Of a stretch of DNA of 64,000 nucleotides, positions 59,303-64,000 are shown piece by piece. The notes below the pieces were generated by a model that ran no database searches, was not told the origin of the DNA, and saw only the letters and a program-made list of their open reading frames with translations. Location: assembly GCF_003014555.1 (NCBI RefSeq), contig NZ_PYGE01000013.1, positions 81,405 through 145,404 on the forward strand, read 5' to 3'. Both the position numbers and the translations under genes were made by a program. This stretch comes from Haloactinopolyspora alba. GTDB taxonomy: Bacteria > Actinomycetota > Actinomycetes > Jiangellales > Jiangellaceae. Each line of letters begins with the position of its first letter. The first letter of the stretch is position 1.

Positions 59303-60718
59303 TCAGGCGGCGCAGCAGGACAGCTTGGTGACGTCGCGGGCGAAGGCCTGGGCGGCCAGCTTGAGGCCTTCGGCCATGGTCAGGTACGGGCTCCACATCT
59401 CGGCCATCTGATCAACCGTCATCCGGTTGGCCAGCGCGTAGCCCGCGGCGGCGATCACGTCCCCGGCGCCCTCGGCGACGACGTGGGCGCCCAGCAGCCG
59501 GCCGGTGCCGGTTTCGGCGACGAGCTTGATGACGCCGCGGGTGTCCCGGTTGACCAGGGCGCGGGGCACGTACTGAAGCGGCAGGACGCGGCAGGTGCAG
59601 GCGTGTCCCTGCTCGACCGCCTCGGCGTCGGTGAGCCCGACGGAGGCTGAGGCAGGGCTGGTGAAGGTCACTCGTGGCAGGTGCCGGTAGTCCAGCGCGC
59701 GTGCGGCTCCGTCGAGCGCGTTGTCGGTGGCGAGACTGCCGTGCGCCGCGGCCACGTAGACGAACTGAGGGTGGCCGGTGACGTCGCCGGCGGCCCAGAT
59801 GCGGTGGTTCGTCGTGCGGAGTTGTTCGTCGACGACGATCTCGCCGCGCGGTCCGGTCTCGACGCCGACCGCCTCCAGGCCGAGCCCGTCGGTGACGGGG
59901 TGGCGCCCGGTGGCCACGAGCAGCTGCTCAGCCCGCAGTTCGACGGTGTGCCCACCGCACTCGCCGGTGACGACGTAACCGGTGTCGTCCCGGCGCACCG
60001 CCGTGACCGCAGTACAGGCATGCACCGAGATTCCCTCGTCGGCGAACACCCCGGCGACGGCGGCGGAAACCTCGGGCTCCTCGAACGGCGCGAGCCGATC
60101 CAGTGCCTCGACGACCGCCACGCTGACACCGAGCCGGGCGAACAGCTGCGCCTGCTCCAGGCCGACGGCGTTGCCACCGACCACGATCATCGAGGCCGGT
60201 AGTGCGTCGAGCTCCATCGCTGTCGTCGAGGTCAGGTACCCGGCCTCGTCCAGGCCCTCGACCGGTGGCACCGCCGGAGCCGAGCCGGTGGCGACGACGT
60301 ACTGCTCGGCCTCGACCCGTTCCCGGCCGCCATCGGCGAGCGCCACCTCCAGGGCCGGCCCGGGAACGAACCGGGCGGTTCCCGATACAACCCGCCAGCC
60401 GTACTCGGCCGCCAGGTCGACGTACTTGTCCGCACGCAACTGCTCCACGAGTTCGGTCTTGTCGCTGATCAGCGCGGCGACGTCCACCTCGCCGGCGCTC
60501 GAGTCGATGCCCGGGAACCGCGCTTCGAGGGCGACCCGCCGAGCGTCCGCGGCCGCCAGCAACGCCTTGGACGGCACACAACCGGTGTTGACACACGTGC
60601 CGCCCACGGTGTCGCGCTCGACCATCACCACGCTGCGGTTCTTGCGCCGCGCCGCGATCGCCGCCGCGAACGCCGCACCACCGGAGCCGATCACCGCGAG
60701 GTCGTCCGTTGCCGTCAT
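59303..60718 (-). CDS. merA: mercuric reductase
   Basis: 471 residues. The FAD-binding start LAVIGSGGAAFAAAIAA and the redox pair Cys42/Cys47 in GGTCVNTGCVPSK are clear. The C-terminal vicinal pair Cys468-Cys469 in KLSCCAA is the MerA hallmark that hands Hg(II) to the active site of the other subunit. There is no N-terminal NmerA heavy-metal domain, as in several actinobacterial MerA. It reduces Hg(II) to volatile Hg(0) with NADPH. The -10 element of the MerR promoter ends eight bases before the ATG and no ribosome site is visible, so merA is probably read from a leaderless transcript. Confidence 0.96.
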   Translation of the reverse strand: MTATDDLAVIGSGGAAFAAAIAARRKNRSVVMVERDTVGGTCVNTGCVPSKALLAAADARRVALEARFPGIDSSAGEVDVAALISDKTELVEQLRADKYVDLAAEYGWRVVSGTARFVPGPALEVALADGGRERVEAEQYVVATGSAPAVPPVEGLDEAGYLTSTTAMELDALPASMIVVGGNAVGLEQAQLFARLGVSVAVVEALDRLAPFEEPEVSAAVAGVFADEGISVHACTAVTAVRRDDTGYVVTGECGGHTVELRAEQLLVATGRHPVTDGLGLEAVGVETGPRGEIVVDEQLRTTNHRIWAAGDVTGHPQFVYVAAAHGSLATDNALDGAARALDYRHLPRVTFTSPASASVGLTDAEAVEQGHACTCRVLPLQYVPRALVNRDTRGVIKLVAETGTGRLLGAHVVAEGAGDVIAAAGYALANRMTVDQMAEMWSPYLTMAEGLKLAAQAFARDVTKLSCCAA

Positions 60719-60726
60719 GAGTGCGA

Positions 60727-60757
60727 CGATAGAGATTCCAGCGCACTGGAAGGTCAA
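60727..60757 (-). promoter_or_regulatory. MerR-type promoter of merA-merB
   Basis: On the minus strand, -35 TTGACC (60757-60752) and -10 CTATCG (60732-60727) are 19 bp apart. Within the spacer the inverted repeat TTCCAG-TGCG-CTGGAA (60751-60736) is centred where MerR binds. This is the classic MerR-activated layout. Confidence 0.85.
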
Positions 60758-60773
60758 GCCGAGGGAGCGCCCC

Positions 60774-61211
60774 ATGCGGATCGGCGAGTTGGCGCAGCAG
60801 ACAGAGGTCAGCACGAAGACGCTGCGGTTCTACGAGGACGAAGGGCTCCTGCCCGACCCGGGGCGGACACCGTCCGGATACCGCGACTACGACCGCGGCA
60901 CCGTCGACCGTGTCCAGTTCATCCGCGCCGCACAGACAGCCGGGCTGACCCTTCGTCAGATCGGCCAGATCCTGAGCATCCGCGACGGCGGTACGACCCC
61001 GTGCAGCCACGTCGAGCAGTTCGTCGACCAGCGGCTCACCGAGGTCGAGCGTCGCATCGCCGAACTGGAGCAGACCCGCGGCCGGCTGCTCGAGTTGGCC
61101 CGCCGCGCGCGGGAACTCGACCCGGCCGACTGCGGCGGCCTCTGCGACATCATCCCACACACCGGCACCGATCCCGGCATCAATCCCGGCATCAATCCCG
61201 GCACCGACTGA
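60774..61211 (+). CDS. merR: MerR mercury-responsive regulator
   Basis: 145 residues. The winged helix at 1-70 (MRIGELAQQTEVSTKTLRFY, GLLPDPGRTPSGYRDYD) and the dimer helix (FVDQRLTEVERRIAELEQT) are clear. The mercury ligands are visible as Cys in TPCSHVEQF and the pair in DCGGLCDII. It represses and, with Hg(II), activates the divergent merA-merB promoter. GAGGGAG lies six bases before the ATG. The last 15 residues (TGTDPGINPGINPGTD) come from a 12-bp tandem repeat and extend the normal C-terminus. Confidence 0.94.
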   Translation: MRIGELAQQTEVSTKTLRFYEDEGLLPDPGRTPSGYRDYDRGTVDRVQFIRAAQTAGLTLRQIGQILSIRDGGTTPCSHVEQFVDQRLTEVERRIAELEQTRGRLLELARRARELDPADCGGLCDIIPHTGTDPGINPGINPGTD

Positions 61212-61352
61212 ACGAAGCGCACATGAGCCGCATTCCGTACCGCTTCGACGGCCGAATTGCGGGTAAAGGCGCATGGACAACGACGGGCGTGCCTCTCGAC
61301 GTGCCGTGGTGCGTCGCAGAGTGCTCACGAGAAGAGAAAGGGTGTCGGCGTC

Positions 61353-63221
61353 ATGGCTCAGATCCGGCTCCGGAACGAGCTTCGTCAACTACTCACTGTG
61401 GGCGCGGCGGTGTCGCTCGCGCTGCCGCTGACCGCCGCGGCTGACCATCCGGGCGAACGCCCGGCGGCTACCCCCGCAAAACACGACCGGCAGACACCGG
61501 CGCAGATCCCGACCAAGAGCATCGGCTTCTACGTGGGCAGCAACCTCACCGAGGACGGCTCGGTCCTGCTCGGCGGCTTCGGCCACGAGCCGTCGAGCCA
61601 TTGGCTGGAGATCGTGCCGTCACGCACGTTCCCCGAGGACGCCACCACCACCGTCGGCATCACCGGCGAGGCGCGCATGCCCGGCGAGCTGACCGAGATC
61701 CCGCAGGCGCGGGAGACGAACCGGTACATCACGTCGCACTACTCGGAGTTCGCCGGCTTCCCGGCGCCGCTGACCAACGGCGGGCTGAACGAGCACGGCG
61801 TCGCCGCCCGCGACATCTGGTCGCCCACGAGCGACCGGTTGCTGGCCTTCACCGAGCAGCCGCAGACCGGGCCGAACTACAGTGACCTGTCCCGCATCGC
61901 CATGGAACGCGCGACGACCGCACGCGAGGCCGTCCAGATCGTCGGCGGGCTGATCGACGAGTACGGCTACTCCAGCTACGGCGGCAACTCACACCTGTTC
62001 GCCGACGAGAACGAAGGCTGGGTGCTGGTCAACTACGGCGGCAACCAGGGACTGTGGGCGGCCGAGCGGCTCGGACCGGACGAGGCCCGCGTCTCCTATC
62101 CGGGCTATCTCGAGCCGTTCCCGGTGGACTTCCAGAACCACCCGGACGAGTACCTGGCCTCGGACAACTTCGTCGACTTCGCCGTCGAACAGGGCTGGTT
62201 CGATCCGGGGGCCAGCGACGTGTTCGACCCGCAGGAGGTCTACGCGGGCTGGCAGCCGAACGACCGGCAGATCACCGAAACCCACCCCTGGGGAAACAAC
62301 GTGCAGGCGGTCCTCGAAAGGGAGCTGTCCGAGGAACTCGCGCCGGTGTCGCTCGAGGACATGCTCGCCTACGTCCGCGACCCACGGTGGTCGCACGACC
62401 GGTCCGGCTACGGCCAGGTGGCGCAGTTACGGGATGTGAAGCACTCCGAGCTGCGCGTGCTGTGGACCGCGGTCACCGGTGCGGTGACGACACCGTACGT
62501 GCCCGTCTACCTGGGTGCCGACGACGTCCCGCCGGAGTTCAAGCAACACCGCTACCTCACCAGCGACACCGCGTCCACGCATCTGGCGGCCGACTACGCA
62601 CCACAGGAGGCGACCCGGTACGCCACCCGGACGTTCAAGCGGCTGATGTATCACACCTGCGAGAACCCGGAGACGTTCCTCCGGCCCGTCACGGCCGAGA
62701 TCGAGAGCTTCGAGCGCACGCTCCTGCGAGAGCAACGCCGGATCCGTGGACGAGCGCACGGGCTGTTGAGGTCCGGCCAGGCTGAACGGGCTGAGCAGAT
62801 GCTCACGCGGTACGTGCAGGACCGCCTACTCGACTCCCTCGACCTGGGCGAGGATCTGACAGAAGCGGTGGAGGAACGGACTCGCGAACAGTTCGGGATC
62901 CGGATGCCGAGCGGACGCGACCTTCCCGGCGAGACGTACCGGCCGGAGAGCCAGAGCATGAATCGCGGCGACGGGCTGCAAGGCGAGGCGAACGACATCG
63001 TCTGGTGCTACCGCGAGGGCCTCGGCGACTACCCACGCGAACACGGAAGCTACGCCGGTCAGGCAGGACAGTTGCTCGGATCGGGCCACGGGCGGGGTCG
63101 CGCGGGTGACGTCAAGGCGGAAGATCTGCGCGCGGCCCTACGTGACGCGCGGAAGGACCACGACCCCGGGACCGACTGGGACGCCTTCGCCGATACCGTC
63201 ATGCGCGAACTCGGCGAGTGA
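61353..63221 (+). CDS. secreted C69-like (U34) dipeptidase homologue lacking the usual Cys nucleophile
   Basis: 622 residues from ATG 61353; the Sec signal is LRQLLTVGAAVSLALPLTAAA. The C69/U34 pattern is seen in FYVGSNLTEDGSVLLGGFGH, NEHGVAARDIW, AMERATTAREAVQIVGGLID and YGGNSHLFADENEGWV. In typical members the chain starts at a catalytic Cys (CTT..VGK.AT.DGS); here that place is Lys-Ser-Ile-Gly (TKSIGFYVG), so Ser may be the nucleophile or the protein may be inactive. A long C-terminal helical extension (LREQRRIRGRAHGLL) is added. It is followed after 42 bases by a flavin oxidoreductase gene. Confidence 0.82.
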   Translation: MAQIRLRNELRQLLTVGAAVSLALPLTAAADHPGERPAATPAKHDRQTPAQIPTKSIGFYVGSNLTEDGSVLLGGFGHEPSSHWLEIVPSRTFPEDATTTVGITGEARMPGELTEIPQARETNRYITSHYSEFAGFPAPLTNGGLNEHGVAARDIWSPTSDRLLAFTEQPQTGPNYSDLSRIAMERATTAREAVQIVGGLIDEYGYSSYGGNSHLFADENEGWVLVNYGGNQGLWAAERLGPDEARVSYPGYLEPFPVDFQNHPDEYLASDNFVDFAVEQGWFDPGASDVFDPQEVYAGWQPNDRQITETHPWGNNVQAVLERELSEELAPVSLEDMLAYVRDPRWSHDRSGYGQVAQLRDVKHSELRVLWTAVTGAVTTPYVPVYLGADDVPPEFKQHRYLTSDTASTHLAADYAPQEATRYATRTFKRLMYHTCENPETFLRPVTAEIESFERTLLREQRRIRGRAHGLLRSGQAERAEQMLTRYVQDRLLDSLDLGEDLTEAVEERTREQFGIRMPSGRDLPGETYRPESQSMNRGDGLQGEANDIVWCYREGLGDYPREHGSYAGQAGQLLGSGHGRGRAGDVKAEDLRAALRDARKDHDPGTDWDAFADTVMRELGE

Positions 63222-63263
63222 GTTCGCCTCCCAGCCCGCGACATACCGACGAGGAGACAGCAC

Positions 63264-64000
63264 ATGCCGGACGGAACCTACGACGTGATCGTGATCGGAG
63301 CCGGATCCACCGGTGAGAACGTCGCTGCGCGTGCGGTCCAGGGCGGGCTGTCGGCGGTCATCGTGGAGTCCGGCCTCGTTGGCGGTGACTGCTCGCACTG
63401 GGCCTGCATACCGAGCAAGGCACTGCTGCGTCCACCCGAGGCGCTGCGGGCGGCGCAGCAGGTGGACGGGGCCCGGCAAGCCGTCGCCGGCAAGGTGGAC
63501 GCCAAGGCGGTGCAGGCACGGCGCGACACCTGGGCCGACCACGACGATCAGGGGCAGGCCGAATGGCTGGCCAGTGTCCCGGTGGACCTGGTGCGAGGGC
63601 ACGCACGCGTGTCCGGGACCAGACAGGTCTCGGTCACCGGTACCGACGGGCAGAGCACCACCCTGACGGCGCGTCACGCCGTCGCGGTCTGCACCGGCTC
63701 CGAGCCCGCGGTTCCCGACGTCGACGGCTTCGACCAGGTCCAGCCGTGGACCAGCCGTGAGGCCACCACCGCCTCCGAGATCCCCCGCCGGCTCGTCGTT
63801 CTCGGCGGCGGCGTCGCCGCGTCCGAGATGGCCAGCGCCTACTCCGACCTCGGCAGTAACGTCACCATCATCGAGCGCGGTCCACGGCTGCTCGGCCGCT
63901 TCGAACCGTTCGCCGGTGACGGGCTGGCCGACAGCTTCACCGACCGCGGCATCGACGTCCGCACCACCACCTCGGTCACCGCCGCCGAACGCGACGAGCA
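63264..64000 (+). CDS. FAD-dependent disulfide oxidoreductase (Lpd/MerA-like), cut by the window end
   Basis: The frame is open to the window end (about 245 residues). The FAD motif is YDVIVIGAGSTGENVAARA, the redox disulfide is in GGDCSHWACIPSKALLRP (Cys-x4-Cys) and the NAD(P) motif is LVVLGGGVAASEMASAYSDL. These are class I disulfide reductase features. The SHWA spacing is typical of actinobacterial relatives annotated as dihydrolipoamide- or mercuric-reductase-like, with substrate unknown. GAGGAG lies seven bases before ATG 63264. The dimer-interface domain and C-terminal residues that would help to name it lie outside the window. Confidence 0.88.
   Translation, partial: MPDGTYDVIVIGAGSTGENVAARAVQGGLSAVIVESGLVGGDCSHWACIPSKALLRPPEALRAAQQVDGARQAVAGKVDAKAVQARRDTWADHDDQGQAEWLASVPVDLVRGHARVSGTRQVSVTGTDGQSTTLTARHAVAVCTGSEPAVPDVDGFDQVQPWTSREATTASEIPRRLVVLGGGVAASEMASAYSDLGSNVTIIERGPRLLGRFEPFAGDGLADSFTDRGIDVRTTTSVTAAERDE

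Noticed and set aside
1..64000. tRNA, rRNA, insertion sequences, phage genes or replication origin
   Set aside because: No tRNA-like cloverleaf with CCA context, transposase, integrase, or DnaA-box cluster was recognised when reading the window; a tRNAscan and ISfinder run would be decisive.

Overview
The window is a chromosomal stretch of a high-GC Gram-positive bacterium, most likely an actinomycete. GC is very high almost everywhere. The gene content fits: a deazaflavin-dependent nitroreductase fragment, a SigE-type ECF sigma factor, a PopR/ClgR-type regulator beside a two-gene clpP operon, DUF5937-type ArsR and CGNR regulators, and many GTG or TTG starts with GGAG-type ribosome sites. No rRNA, tRNA, CRISPR array or intact insertion sequence was found. 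Genus cannot be fixed from the sequence.

Layout. 1-3.5 kb is a scarred region. It holds the end of a nitroreductase gene, a 71-nt copy of the start of the PopR-like gene abutting a LacI-family C-terminal remnant, an ECF sigma factor/WD-like membrane protein pair, and a broken PIN toxin. 3.8-5.4 kb is popR-like/clpP-clpP, whose stop codons meet inside a perfect 20-bp palindrome. 5.5-16.6 kb carries mixed metabolic and regulatory genes: secreted protein, ABM monooxygenase, lipoprotein, NAD-epimerase, P-loop kinase, Tat-exported PhoD phosphatase, NTF2-like protein, GNAT, VOC-MerR/TipAS operon, and divergent TetR/cytochrome P450.

16.6-30.4 kb is the most interesting part: one minus-strand RiPP operon. 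In transcription order it is ABC ATPase, ABC permease, leader-binding TOMM protein, three tandem precursor peptides, YcaO cyclodehydratase, SagB-type azoline dehydrogenase, LanB glutamylation protein, separate LanB elimination protein, M50 membrane metalloprotease with a PqqD/RRE-like N-terminus, and a small membrane coiled-coil protein. The three cores (29-30 residues) consist only of Ser, Cys, Thr and Gly. The enzymes predict dense thiazole/oxazole plus dehydroalanine formation. No second small LanB-like [4+2] cyclase is present, so a goadsporin-like linear product or an undescribed class is more likely than a pyridine thiopeptide. A perfect 15-bp hairpin separates the precursor genes from the enzyme genes.

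31-34.8 kb holds an alpha/beta hydrolase opposite a CGNR regulator and an MFS exporter opposite an ArsR regulator, each with visible operator-like repeats. 34.8-39.6 kb is one very long secreted PHP-phosphoesterase-GLUG protein with a one-base frameshift. 39.7-44.4 kb is a sulfur module: MFS transporter and MBL-rhodanese-rhodanese on one strand, cysteine desulfurase and ArsR-rhodanese on the other. 44.5-46.2 kb has an AAA ATPase and a gene-poor decayed stretch. 46.3-55.1 kb has a large subtilase opposite a TrmB/LuxR-type regulator, a penicillin-acylase-family hydrolase and a PAS-winged-helix regulator. 55.2-58.6 kb is an ABC exporter opposite its TetR regulator with twin operators. 58.6-61.2 kb is a mercury resistance locus (merR opposite merA-merB) with a classical MerR promoter. 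The window ends with a C69-like dipeptidase homologue and a flavin disulfide reductase cut by the edge.
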